From NCBI GenBank assembly GCA_002476625.1, contig DLLC01000016.1, forward strand, positions 1 through 36,261: a stretch of DNA of 36,261 nucleotides, in the 5' to 3' direction. Below are positions 1-9,034 of this stretch, one piece after another. Position 1 is the first letter of the stretch. Each line of letters opens with the position of its first letter. Under the pieces are notes generated by a model that saw only the letters and a list, made by a program, of their open reading frames with translations, was not told the origin of the DNA and made no database searches. Position numbers and translations under genes: made by a program. Origin of the DNA: Porphyromonadaceae bacterium UBA7572. Lineage in GTDB: Bacteria > Bacteroidota > Bacteroidia > Bacteroidales > Muribaculaceae.

Positions 1-286
1 CACTTGCTGTTGGACTCTACAGCTTTCCTCGCGCACACTCCACCGCTCTGAAAAAACTGGATTATTTTTTGCTTTTTTCGAGACTAATTTATAATTTCGC
101 ACCCGATTTGAAAATGTAACCGACGACGAAGAAAAACACGTGTTGGAAACCATTTTTCACGCTTCCGCTCGCGTTTGATTTTCGGCCGCCTTTAGCTACT
201 AATAATTAAGGGAAAAAACTCCTATTTTAGACAAAGAGAGATTCTTAACTACTATTTCTTTGAAAGCATTTAATGACCAAAATGTT
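1..286. other. Upstream region of the sialidase gene
   Basis: No complete gene is visible. On the + strand, frame 1 is open from the window edge to a TGA at 49-51 (17 codons). This could be the tail of a gene cut off by the edge, but it is too short to identify. From about 60 the DNA turns AT-rich with two T-runs (65-80). I found no convincing TTTG/TAnnTTTG promoter pair for the downstream gene; TATTTTAG at 223-230 is the nearest -7-like octamer and has no good -33 partner. Confidence 0.3.
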
Positions 287-3200
287 ATGACTTACTTTAA
301 TTCTTTGAGAAAGACAATGCGAGGTGGCATCGCGCCACTTCTGGCACTGGCGCTTACGCTCCTATGCAGCATCGGGGTGAATGCGCAAAAGCGTGCTGCA
401 ACCGACGCCACCGTCAACGCCCAGCTCACAGCGTGGAAGGCCAACAGCGGCCAGCAGGAAGTGGGCTATATGGGACTCGGCAACGAGAACGAAGTGCTGG
501 CCATGGCGTGTGTGAGCTACGCCGGCGGTGAAACGCCGGTGGTCACCTACCGCCTGTTCGGGGCCACACAGTATTTGCGCGCCGTGGGGCTCTACGCCCG
601 CCCACGCGACACCGACAAGGACTACACGCCAAAACCAACAAATTTGCCAACTTACGAAAACACATTTGCGCACATATTCGACTACCGAAACCCTGAGAAA
701 AACTACGGAGCGAAGTTCCTCGGCTACTCCACCGAAGTGCCCGCAAAAGGGGAAACTGCCACTTTCAAGAGCCAAGTGAAGCTCGATGCAGGCGACTATG
801 TGCTCTATCTGGTGGCGATTGTCAAGACGGAAGAGGAAATAGGTGGCATCGACAACCTGCCCTTGATAGGCGGGAAGCGCTACAACTTCACCCGCGTGGG
901 CGGCACCATCAGCTCGGTGGCTTGCGGCGGCACTTTCTACGCCATCACTTCGGTGAACAACTATTCCGCCGATGGCGGCGGGCGCGTGATTGTGCCAAAG
1001 TTCCAGATGCTCTACGCACCACGATACAAGAAATTTGCCACTTCAGAAGAATACTCCAACTTCTACCGCCTGCCCACCATCACCAAGACTGCCGACGGCA
1101 CACTTGTCGCCATCAGCGACGCACGCAAGGGCCATATCCATGATTTGCCTAACGCTATGGACATTGTGTCGCGCCGCTCCACCGACAACGGCCGCACCTG
1201 GGGCGACTATCTCGTGATATTCCAAGGCGCACAAGACGGCACCGACTGCAACAAATGGGTCGGTTATGGCGATGCCGCAGCCGCCTCTTTCCCTAACGGC
1301 ACAGTGATTGCCACCGCCATTCATGGTTTCACCGTGTCCGATCGTGCAAACGCATCCGACCCAGCGTCGTACATGGTATGGAAAGTGAGCCGCGACAATG
1401 GCAAGACATGGAGCTCGGAATACACCATGGATCAGAACTTGTATGGCGGCTTCCGTGGCTATATTGCGCCGGGCGACATTTGCGTGGCGCACTCGGGGCA
1501 CCTCAAGGGCAAGGCTTTGGCTGCCCTTAGCACCACCAAAGCGCCAAACAAGGGCTCAACCTCAACGACCTCCACTTACCACATTTATTTAATGGTTTAC
1601 GATCCCGACGCCAACGCATGGACAAGGATTACTGTGGACGGAAAGGACTTTTTGGAAAAAGGCACAGAATTAGGTGAAGCACAATTCACTCAAGTGGCCG
1701 ACAACGACTATATTCTTTCAGTGCGTAGCTCAAACGCAAAGGATAACTACCGCATATTCTACCGAATTACACTCACATCAGCCACCACCGCCACAAGCCA
1801 ACTAATCAGCGACAGCGGTATGCCACTGGTTTGCACTACGAATGGCGGCTTCACCTCATACTCCGCAAAAGACGGCTCCGCCTACCTCCTTCACACCATG
1901 CCCAAGGATATGGTGTACAGCAGCAATAACTGTCGCTCAAGCCTTTCGCTGTACTACACAGCATCTTCCACCACTGGCAACCTGACCTGGACGCGTAGCC
2001 TCGACCTGTTCGATCCGTTCGACAGTTCCGACAACAGCGCAGCCAAAACAGGAATTGGAGCCATCGACGAGACCGCACAATACAGCTCACTAGCCAAGCA
2101 GGACGACAACACTGTGGGCGTGGTTATGGAGGCTTATCCTCTGGCAGTACGCAATTATGACAACGTGAGCAGCAATAATAAAGGACACTGGGCCGACTGG
2201 GTAATGGGTGAATACTACATCAACCTGCGTATTGGCGACATTATCCCCGATGTGGAGGCCCCGGAAAAGGCGACTATCGACGCACCGATAATTACGCCTA
2301 AGGCCGGCACCTACAACTCCACCGACGCCGACGACCGCCCCGCCATCACCATCTCGCACCAGAACTACGAGAAATACCCCAACCTCTACAACACCACCGA
2401 CAAGCTGGTGAACACCTACTACGAGCTGCAATTCTACAATGCCGACGGCGAGGTGATAGCATCCGCTCCAGTGAGCATGTTCACCGGAGCGTCGAAAACT
2501 ATGGCGTGGGCCGATGTGTGGCCCACACTGGTGAAGGTAGGCACCGAGAGCGAGCACTACACCACCGACCCCACGCTGAACGTGAAGAGCTACACGCTGC
2601 GCGTGAACGCCTACTGCGTGGCTGCCGACAACGAGGAAGTGGTGTCGGGCAAAACAGCCCAAAGCTATACCTTCGACAGCCCCGTCAGAAAGATTCTGCT
2701 GAAGGGTGTGCCCACCAGTGGCGCAGGCAACATCATGCTCGCCACCCAGGGTGTGAGTGTGGGCGCCGACGAGTGGCTCACCGTGGGCGCAGGGAAAAAA
2801 GTAGTGATCAACGCGCCCGCCAAATACCCCTACACCTTCGACGGCTTCTACTACGCCTACTCCACCTCCGGCCAGAGCAACGTGCTTCTGAGCGCAAAGC
2901 TGGACTACGACAAGGTGTCGGGCATGGAGCACCAGATCAACTTCCCTGCCCCCACTGAAGAGACCCTGCCCGACAACTATAACAACGACGGCGAGAGCGG
3001 ACTTGTGATATATGCCGTCTATACTGTGGAGGCCGGATTCTCTACACGAGTGAACACCCAGTACAACAACGGCCGCACCACCACCGGTGAATACGTGAGC
3101 CAGTTCTCCTACTGGAGCCCCACCACCGACACCGAGGATGTGGAGCGCATAGCCGGCGCCAAGGGCGGCGACCAGTTCGGCAGCGACTTCACGCTCGCCA

Positions 3201-3940
3201 CCGCCACTGAGCAGTTCAACAAATTCAACGGCGGCAACGGCCGCGCCAGCGACGGAGGCCTCACCTATCCACAGAAGCTCAACTATGGCCTCGACGCCTA
3301 TGTGACAGTGGTGCCCGACGCCAACACCGCCGCCAACCTCAACGCCGTGGTGCGCGTGAAGAAAGACGGCTCCTACCTGCCGAAATACTATGTGCTCAAC
3401 AGCTTCAACTATCCGCTCGCAGGCGACATACTCCTTCCACAAAACGGATGCGCCGGCATTCTGCACCTCTACGACTTCAGCGAGGGCGCACTGGTGCCAC
3501 AAGCCGTGGGCATGAAGAGCTACAAAGTGGGATCGGGCAGCGAGCCTGCCGAAGCCCGACGCCGCGCCACCGTCAAGGGCGGCGACGGAAAGGCATGGTA
3601 TGAGACGGAGGCCGACATCACCTTCGACGGCATCTGCGCCACCGGCGAGGACTTCACCGGTGAAGTGGACGTGGAGATTTACCTGCTCGACAACAGCCTC
3701 ACATCGGTCACCGACCTCGACAGAGGCGATGAGAACTTCATCACCAAAGTGGTGCACACCATTGTTATGGACCCGGAAATCGCCACCGGCGTGACCGATA
3801 CCGAGGCGCAAAAGACCGTGGCAAGCGTAGTTTACTACAACTTGCTCGGTGCGCCATCGCCACGCCCCTATGATGGAGCAAACGTGGTGGTGACCACCTA
3901 CACCGACGGCACAAAGAAAGCAATCAAAATGATAAAATAG
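287..3940 (+). CDS. Secreted exo-alpha-sialidase (GH33-like, BNR repeats) with T9SS-type sorting domain
   Basis: Predicted to release terminal sialic acids from host glycans at the cell surface. From the ATG at 287 it has 1217 residues; the frame also opens with a TTG at 260, and an ATG at 317 is a third option directly ahead of the signal-peptide core (GGIAPLLALALTLLC, ending NAQ). After a beta-rich N-terminal domain of about 220 residues comes the sialidase domain: YRLPT near 260 (arginine-triad motif), Asp boxes STDNGRTW (about 298-305) and SRDNGKTW (about 368-375), and a late AQYSSL...VVMEAYPL segment matching the Tyr/Glu catalytic region. About 500 further residues look like accessory beta domains. 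The C-terminus (VYYNLLG...VVTTYTDGTKKAIKMIK) resembles a type A Por/T9SS sorting domain. Monocistronic, followed by a strong terminator. Sialidase fold is confident; exact linkage specificity is unknown. Confidence 0.85.
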   Translation: MTYFNSLRKTMRGGIAPLLALALTLLCSIGVNAQKRAATDATVNAQLTAWKANSGQQEVGYMGLGNENEVLAMACVSYAGGETPVVTYRLFGATQYLRAVGLYARPRDTDKDYTPKPTNLPTYENTFAHIFDYRNPEKNYGAKFLGYSTEVPAKGETATFKSQVKLDAGDYVLYLVAIVKTEEEIGGIDNLPLIGGKRYNFTRVGGTISSVACGGTFYAITSVNNYSADGGGRVIVPKFQMLYAPRYKKFATSEEYSNFYRLPTITKTADGTLVAISDARKGHIHDLPNAMDIVSRRSTDNGRTWGDYLVIFQGAQDGTDCNKWVGYGDAAAASFPNGTVIATAIHGFTVSDRANASDPASYMVWKVSRDNGKTWSSEYTMDQNLYGGFRGYIAPGDICVAHSGHLKGKALAALSTTKAPNKGSTSTTSTYHIYLMVYDPDANAWTRITVDGKDFLEKGTELGEAQFTQVADNDYILSVRSSNAKDNYRIFYRITLTSATTATSQLISDSGMPLVCTTNGGFTSYSAKDGSAYLLHTMPKDMVYSSNNCRSSLSLYYTASSTTGNLTWTRSLDLFDPFDSSDNSAAKTGIGAIDETAQYSSLAKQDDNTVGVVMEAYPLAVRNYDNVSSNNKGHWADWVMGEYYINLRIGDIIPDVEAPEKATIDAPIITPKAGTYNSTDADDRPAITISHQNYEKYPNLYNTTDKLVNTYYELQFYNADGEVIASAPVSMFTGASKTMAWADVWPTLVKVGTESEHYTTDPTLNVKSYTLRVNAYCVAADNEEVVSGKTAQSYTFDSPVRKILLKGVPTSGAGNIMLATQGVSVGADEWLTVGAGKKVVINAPAKYPYTFDGFYYAYSTSGQSNVLLSAKLDYDKVSGMEHQINFPAPTEETLPDNYNNDGESGLVIYAVYTVEAGFSTRVNTQYNNGRTTTGEYVSQFSYWSPTTDTEDVERIAGAKGGDQFGSDFTLATATEQFNKFNGGNGRASDGGLTYPQKLNYGLDAYVTVVPDANTAANLNAVVRVKKDGSYLPKYYVLNSFNYPLAGDILLPQNGCAGILHLYDFSEGALVPQAVGMKSYKVGSGSEPAEARRRATVKGGDGKAWYETEADITFDGICATGEDFTGEVDVEIYLLDNSLTSVTDLDRGDENFITKVVHTIVMDPEIATGVTDTEAQKTVASVVYYNLLGAPSPRPYDGANVVVTTYTDGTKKAIKMIK

Positions 3941-4042
3941 CGCAAAAGTAAGATATAGCATTTTGTTAATTGTTTTATGATGCCGGATTGAGGCTCAGTG
4001 ATGAGCGCACGCTCCGGCGAAAAGATTAAAATGTTTTCCTGT

Positions 4043-4079
4043 GTGGGCTTGGGTTGCGAAACCCGGGTCCACATTTTTT
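4043..4079 (+). terminator. Rho-independent terminator after the sialidase gene
   Basis: A 14-bp stem (4043-4056 with 4061-4074, three G-U pairs) closes on the GNRA tetraloop GCGA and is followed directly by a run of T. It lies about 100 nt after the sialidase stop codon and isolates that gene from rsfS-ftsH. Confidence 0.85.
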
Positions 4080-4124
4080 ATGTAGGCCTTTTGCGAGAAA
4101 TTGTGGCCAATTTTTAAGGGAAAA

Positions 4125-4156
4125 TTTTTCTCTACACACATTTTGGCGTAACTTTG
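4125..4156 (+). promoter_or_regulatory. Probable promoter of rsfS-ftsH
   Basis: TAACTTTG at 4149-4156 is a perfect Bacteroidetes -7 element (TAnnTTTG). The -33 position holds only a T-run (4125-4129), so the upstream element is weak. Transcription would begin near 4163, giving a leader of about 100 nt that contains a 7-bp hairpin (4170-4176 with 4184-4190) not followed by T-run. Confidence 0.5.
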
Positions 4157-4262
4157 TGGATTAATGCCCGCGCCTTGTGGGCAAAGGCGCAAAGTCTGCC
4201 ATTTTCGCACATTGGCACACTTTTTGCTCCGTAAAGAAATTCTAAACGCAATATTATAATAA

Positions 4263-4622
4263 ATGACTGAAAACAAGGAATTAATACAAGCCATTATTGA
4301 GGGCGCGCAAGAAAAGAAGGCGCACCAGATTGTGCACGTGGACATGAGCGAGATAGAGGAAGCCTCAGCCACCGACTTCGTGATATGCTCAGGCGGCAGC
4401 ACCATGCAAGTGGACGCCGTGGCCGACAGCATCCGTGAATACGTGGAGGAGAAGCTCGGCATCCGCCCCTTTAACTACGACGGCTACCGGAACTCACAGT
4501 GGATTGTAATAGACTACGGGAGTGTGTTTGTCCACATTTTCCTTCCTGAATATCGCGAGCGCTACCGCCTGGAAGAACTTTGGGCCGATGCCGACGTGAC
4601 CGAAATCGAGGACATTTACTAA
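4263..4622 (+). CDS. rsfS: Ribosomal silencing factor RsfS (Iojap/DUF143)
   Basis: Binds ribosomal protein uL14 on the large subunit and blocks subunit joining when nutrients are short. The 119-residue protein has the usual family length and the diagnostic stretches DMSEIEEASATDFVICSG, GYRNSQWIVIDYGSVFVHIF and PEYRERYRLEELW. The ATG at 4263 follows an AT-rich leader. It sits 45 nt ahead of ftsH on the same strand, with no terminator between them, so co-transcription is likely; rsfS next to ftsH is a familiar pairing in Bacteroidetes. No oddities in the protein. Confidence 0.93.
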   Translation: MTENKELIQAIIEGAQEKKAHQIVHVDMSEIEEASATDFVICSGGSTMQVDAVADSIREYVEEKLGIRPFNYDGYRNSQWIVIDYGSVFVHIFLPEYRERYRLEELWADADVTEIEDIY

Positions 4623-4667
4623 CCACACACTTACAGCCCCTACTCTATTTTTTTAGAATTTAAGCAA

Positions 4668-7600
4668 ATGAAATTTTTTGGCAATAATAACACATCGGGT
4701 GGTGGATTTAAATTCAACATCTATTGGCTTTACGCACTCATTTTTTTAGTGCTGATAGGCATTTACTACACTGGCGAGGGCTCAGCAAGAAAAGACGTGG
4801 CATGGACCGACTTCGAGGGCTGGGTGCAGAAGAAGGCGGTGAGCCGCATTGTGGTGCACGCCAACCAGGGCGAGGCCGAGGCGGAAATCACCGACGCCTA
4901 CGCCAAGCAGGTGATGGGCAGCAACTATCAGCCCACACCAGGCGCAAAGGCGGTGATCAGCACCACCATTCCGAGCGCCGACAAATTTGACGACCGCGTG
5001 GACCAGTGGCGCAAGCAAGGCGTGTTCAACGGTAAAGTGGAATACGACCGCCACAGCACATTCTCAAACATATTCTGGTCGTTCGGGCCACTCATACTGC
5101 TGGTGGTGTTCTGGATGTTTATGATGCGCCGAATGGGCACCGGCGGTGGAGGCGGAGGCATCTTCAGCGTGGGCAAGTCGCGCGCCAAGCTCCACAACAA
5201 AGACAAGGATAAAGACGTCACGTTTGCCGATGTGGCTGGCATGGAGCGCGAAAAGAAGGAAGTGAGCGAAGTGGTAGAGTTTCTCAAAAACCCCACGCGC
5301 TACACCGCCCTTGGTGGCACCATACCGAAAGGCGTGCTGCTGGTAGGCCCTCCGGGCACCGGCAAGACGCTGCTTGCCAAAGCAGTGGCCGGCGAGGCAA
5401 ATGTGCCGTTCTTCTCGATGTCGGGCAGCGACTTCGTGGAAATGTTTGTGGGCGTGGGCGCCTCACGCGTGCGCGACCTCTTCCAGCAAGCCAAGGAAAA
5501 AGCCCCGTGCATCATCTTCATTGACGAAATCGACGCCATAGGCCGCGCACGCAGCACCAAGGACGAGTTCTCGCGCAACGACGAGCGCGAAAACACGCTC
5601 AACCAGCTGCTCACCGAAATGGACGGCTTTGGCAACAATAGCGGCATCATCGTGCTGGCCGCCACCAACCGCGCCGACGTGCTCGACAAGGCGCTGCTGC
5701 GCGCTGGCCGCTTCGACCGGCAGATATATATGGGCAACCCTTCGCTCTCCGACCGCGTGGGCATATTCAAAGTGCACCTGAAGAAGGTGAAATGCGACGG
5801 AAGCGTGGACTTGGACAAGCTGGCGAGAATGACGGCAGGACTTTCGGGCGCCGACATAGCCAACATCTGCAACGAGGCGTCGCTCTTAGCGGCTCGCCAA
5901 GGGAAAAAGGCGGTGCAGCAACCCGACTTCGTGGCAGCCATCGACCGTGTGACCCGTCAGCTCGACAAGCCCACACGCATGACCGACACGGTGACCTTCG
6001 ACGACATTGCCGGCATGAAGCGACCCAAGCGCGAAGTGCGTGAGATCATCAACTTTCTTCACAACCCTGAGCAGTTTACCCGTCTGGGCGGTGTGATCCC
6101 GCGCGGTGTGCTGTTGGTGGGTCCTCCGGGATCGGGCAAGACGATGCTCGCAAAGGCGGTGGCTGGCGAGGCCAATGTGCCATTCTTCTCCACCAGCGCC
6201 GCAGAATTTCAGGGCGAATTTATGGGGTCGGGCGTGAGCCGTGTGCGTGAGCTGTTCCGCAATGCCAAGGAGAAAGCCCCGTGCATCATCTTCATTGACG
6301 AAATCGACGCCATAGGCAGCCGCTCCAACCGCAATGGCGAGCGCGAAATCACCCTCAACCAGCTCTTGGCAGAGATGGACGGCTACGGCACCAACAATGG
6401 CGTGATAGTGATGGGCGCCACCAACCGCGTGGAACTTATCGACAGCGCCCTACTCCGCCCCGGCCGTTTCGACCGCCAGATATATGTGGGCTTCCCCGAG
6501 AAAGACGACCGCATTGAGCTGTTCAACCTCTATCTTCACCGCATATCTGCCGACACCGAGCATATCGACGTGGAGGAGCTGGCCCGACGTTCGTCAGGCT
6601 TCAGCGCGGCGGAGATTGCCAATGTGTGTAACGATGCGGCTCTACAAGCCGCCTCACAATACAGCGACCTGGTGACACAGGAGCACCTGTTAGGCTCCAT
6701 AGAGAAGGTGCGCAAAGGGCTTGACTTTGAGACCAAACTCGCCAACAACGTCACTTTCGACGATGTGGCGGGCGTGAAGAAGTCGAAAGGGAAGATGCTG
6801 GAGATAGTGGACTTTTTGAAGCGTCCCGACTATTACACACGCTTAGGCGCAAAGATTCCGCGCGGTGTGCTGCTGTCGGGCCCTACCGGCACAGGCAAGA
6901 CGCTGCTTGCCAAAGCGGTGGCCAATGGCGCTGATGTGCCATTCGTGTCGGTCACCGGCCCCGATTTGGCCAATCCATACTCCGACCCCATAGCCAGGCT
7001 GCACGCCATCTTCAAGGAGGCGCGCGAAAAGTCGCCCTGCGTGGTGTTTATCGACGAGATTGAGGCCATAGGCGCCAAGCGCAGCGAGGTGATGGCCGAC
7101 CAGAGCCGCACCCCCGCACTGTCGCAGCTGCTCGTGGAAATGGACGGCATGGGTAACAACAGCGGCGTGATTGTGCTGGCTGCCTGCAACAACCAGGACG
7201 CCCTCGACAAGTCGCTGCTGCGTCCGGGCCGCCTCGACCGCCATATCTATGTGGCGCAGCCAAATGCCGAAGAACGGGAGGAAATTTTCCGCCTCTACCT
7301 GAAGGACGTGAAGGTGGCCGATGATGTGGACGTGGCTGACTTGGCCAAAATAACCTCCGGATTCAGCGGCGCCGACATAGCCAAAGTGTGCAACGACGCA
7401 GCACTCAACGCCACCACTAAAGATGCCGAGGCTGTGGAGCGCCAGTATTTCGTGGACGCTATCGAGGGCATCCGCAAAGGACTGGAAGACAAGCAGAGCG
7501 AAGTGGGCTCCATCAAATTCTCCGATGTGGCAGGTATGGAAGAAGCCAAGCAGGAAGTGACTGAGATTGTGGACTTCCTGAAAAATCCCGAAAAATACAG

Positions 7601-8984
7601 CCGACTGGGCGGCAGGGTGCCAAAGGGCGCCTTGCTGGTAGGTCCTCCGGGCACGGGCAAGACGATGCTCGCAAGAGCGGTGGCTGGCGAGGCCAATGTG
7701 CCGTTCTTCTCTCGCTCGGGCTCCCAGTTTGTGGAGAAGTTTGTGGGCGTGGGCGCATCGCGTGTGCGCGAGCTTTTTGCCGAAGCTAAGGAGAAAGCGC
7801 CCTGCGTGGTGTTTATCGACGAAATCGACGCCGTGGGCACTAAGCGCAGCAATGAAGGCTTCAACAGCGAGCACGACCAGACACTCAACCAGCTGCTCAC
7901 CGAGATGGACGGCATCGACGGCGCAAGCGGTGTAATCGTGCTGGCTGCCACCAACCGTGAGGACATTCTGGACGATGCCCTGCTCCGCCCCGGGCGTTTC
8001 GACCGCAAGGTGCACGTCACTTTGCCTGCGCTCACCGACCGTGAGGCCATATTCAAGGTGCACTTGAAAAAAGTGAAGGTGGACTCGTCGGTCGATGTGA
8101 GTCTACTTGCGCGCCAGACCACCGGCATGAGCGGCGCTGAGATTGCCAATGTGTGCAACGAGGCGGCTATCATGGCGGCACGTGAGAATCGCGATGCCGT
8201 TACGATGGCCGACTTCAACGAGGCTATCGACAAGGTGACGATGGGCTTAGAAAACAAGTCGATGCTGATGACACGGCAAGATGTGTACGACACTGCCGTA
8301 CACGAGGCCGGGCACACCACCACCATCTGGCTGCTGGAGCACGCCACACCGCTTGTGAAAATCTCCATCGTGCCACGTGGGCAGGCTTTAGGCGTGAACA
8401 TGACACTGCCAGAGGAAAGAGTGGGCTACACCAAACAGGATTTTCTGGACCAGATATGCACCTTTATGGGTGGACGTGCAGCTGAGGAGCTGTTCTTAGG
8501 CACTATCGGCACAGGTGCGCTCAACGATATGCAGCAAGCCACACGCATTGCGCGGAATATGGTGATGTATTACGGCATGAGCGAAAAGATGCCTAACATA
8601 TCCTATTACGACCCTAAGGGACAGCTCGGCCAGCGCCCGTACAGCGATGAGCGCGCTCGCCTCATCGACGAGGAGACTTCCCGCATCGTGAACGAGCAGT
8701 ACGCCCGCGCCAAAGAGCTGATTTCGACCCACGCCGCAGAGCACCACAAGGTGGTGGATGCGCTCATGGAGAAAGAGGTGATCTACGCTAAGGATGTGGA
8801 GGCCATATTCGGCAAGCGCCCGTGGAAAAGCCGCACCGAGCAGCTTCAGGAGGTGGCTCAAGAGCGCAAGCGAAAAGCCGATGCCGCAAAGGCCGCTAAA
8901 GAGCATGCCTCGGAAAGCGCCGACGCCAACATCGCCGGCACTAACACCACGGCGGCTCAGCAGCCCTCCACAGAACAGTCCTAA
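4668..8984 (+). CDS. ftsH: Giant FtsH: membrane-anchored zinc protease with four tandem AAA+ modules
   Basis: FtsH is the membrane AAA+ protease that extracts and degrades damaged membrane proteins and regulators. This one has 1438 residues, about twice normal. Order: TM1 (about 17-35), extracytoplasmic domain, TM2 (about 135-152), Gly-rich linker, AAA1 (about 185-435), AAA2 (443-690), AAA3 (695-942), AAA4 (949-1197), M41 peptidase. Walker A lysines: K233, K491, K744, K998. Walker B DE pairs: 286-287, 544-545, 796-797, 1051-1052. SRH arginines: R348/R351, R600/R603, R855/R858, R1110/R1113. Pore motifs are FVG (260-262), FMG (518-520) and FVG (1025-1027), but AAA3 has YSD (771-773). The peptidase is intact: HEAGH 1212-1216, third zinc ligand D1287. 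The C-terminus (about 1385-1438) is a charged, low-complexity tail. The frame is unbroken and modules differ throughout, so this is not a simple assembly duplication. FtsH identity is certain; the assembly and role of the extra modules are unknown. Confidence 0.95.
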   Translation: MKFFGNNNTSGGGFKFNIYWLYALIFLVLIGIYYTGEGSARKDVAWTDFEGWVQKKAVSRIVVHANQGEAEAEITDAYAKQVMGSNYQPTPGAKAVISTTIPSADKFDDRVDQWRKQGVFNGKVEYDRHSTFSNIFWSFGPLILLVVFWMFMMRRMGTGGGGGGIFSVGKSRAKLHNKDKDKDVTFADVAGMEREKKEVSEVVEFLKNPTRYTALGGTIPKGVLLVGPPGTGKTLLAKAVAGEANVPFFSMSGSDFVEMFVGVGASRVRDLFQQAKEKAPCIIFIDEIDAIGRARSTKDEFSRNDERENTLNQLLTEMDGFGNNSGIIVLAATNRADVLDKALLRAGRFDRQIYMGNPSLSDRVGIFKVHLKKVKCDGSVDLDKLARMTAGLSGADIANICNEASLLAARQGKKAVQQPDFVAAIDRVTRQLDKPTRMTDTVTFDDIAGMKRPKREVREIINFLHNPEQFTRLGGVIPRGVLLVGPPGSGKTMLAKAVAGEANVPFFSTSAAEFQGEFMGSGVSRVRELFRNAKEKAPCIIFIDEIDAIGSRSNRNGEREITLNQLLAEMDGYGTNNGVIVMGATNRVELIDSALLRPGRFDRQIYVGFPEKDDRIELFNLYLHRISADTEHIDVEELARRSSGFSAAEIANVCNDAALQAASQYSDLVTQEHLLGSIEKVRKGLDFETKLANNVTFDDVAGVKKSKGKMLEIVDFLKRPDYYTRLGAKIPRGVLLSGPTGTGKTLLAKAVANGADVPFVSVTGPDLANPYSDPIARLHAIFKEAREKSPCVVFIDEIEAIGAKRSEVMADQSRTPALSQLLVEMDGMGNNSGVIVLAACNNQDALDKSLLRPGRLDRHIYVAQPNAEEREEIFRLYLKDVKVADDVDVADLAKITSGFSGADIAKVCNDAALNATTKDAEAVERQYFVDAIEGIRKGLEDKQSEVGSIKFSDVAGMEEAKQEVTEIVDFLKNPEKYSRLGGRVPKGALLVGPPGTGKTMLARAVAGEANVPFFSRSGSQFVEKFVGVGASRVRELFAEAKEKAPCVVFIDEIDAVGTKRSNEGFNSEHDQTLNQLLTEMDGIDGASGVIVLAATNREDILDDALLRPGRFDRKVHVTLPALTDREAIFKVHLKKVKVDSSVDVSLLARQTTGMSGAEIANVCNEAAIMAARENRDAVTMADFNEAIDKVTMGLENKSMLMTRQDVYDTAVHEAGHTTTIWLLEHATPLVKISIVPRGQALGVNMTLPEERVGYTKQDFLDQICTFMGGRAAEELFLGTIGTGALNDMQQATRIARNMVMYYGMSEKMPNISYYDPKGQLGQRPYSDERARLIDEETSRIVNEQYARAKELISTHAAEHHKVVDALMEKEVIYAKDVEAIFGKRPWKSRTEQLQEVAQERKRKADAAKAAKEHASESADANIAGTNTTAAQQPSTEQS
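5220..8258 (+). repeat. Four tandem divergent copies of the FtsH AAA+ module within ftsH
   Basis: Units lie at about 5220-5972, 5994-6737, 6750-7493 and 7512-8258, with Walker A to Walker A distances of 258, 253 and 254 codons. Each unit begins with FxDVAG or FxDIAG-like residues and ends with a helical lid carrying SGxxIAxxCNxA. Most of each unit has diverged, but short patches are nearly identical: 45 of 45 bases between 5499-5543 and 6273-6317, and 66 of 71 bases between 6120-6190 and 7641-7711. Confidence 0.9.
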
Positions 8985-9034
8985 AAAAGAGCCTGAATAA
9001 TTCTGCACACAAACCACTTTACTAAAAATAAAAT

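Noticed and set aside
2090..3961. 623-codon open frame on the - strand within the sialidase gene
   Set aside because: Shadow of a GC-rich gene: His/Val/Gly-rich translation, no domain, and the + strand frame has clear sialidase motifs.
6843..8401. Long - strand open frames (368 and 406 codons) within ftsH
   Set aside because: They oppose AAA modules with conserved motifs; their similarity to each other only reflects the repeated modules.
4668..8984. Four AAA modules as an assembly or frameshift artefact
   Set aside because: The modules differ through most of their length, the frame is continuous, and linkers are regular; collapsed or duplicated reads would give near-identical copies.
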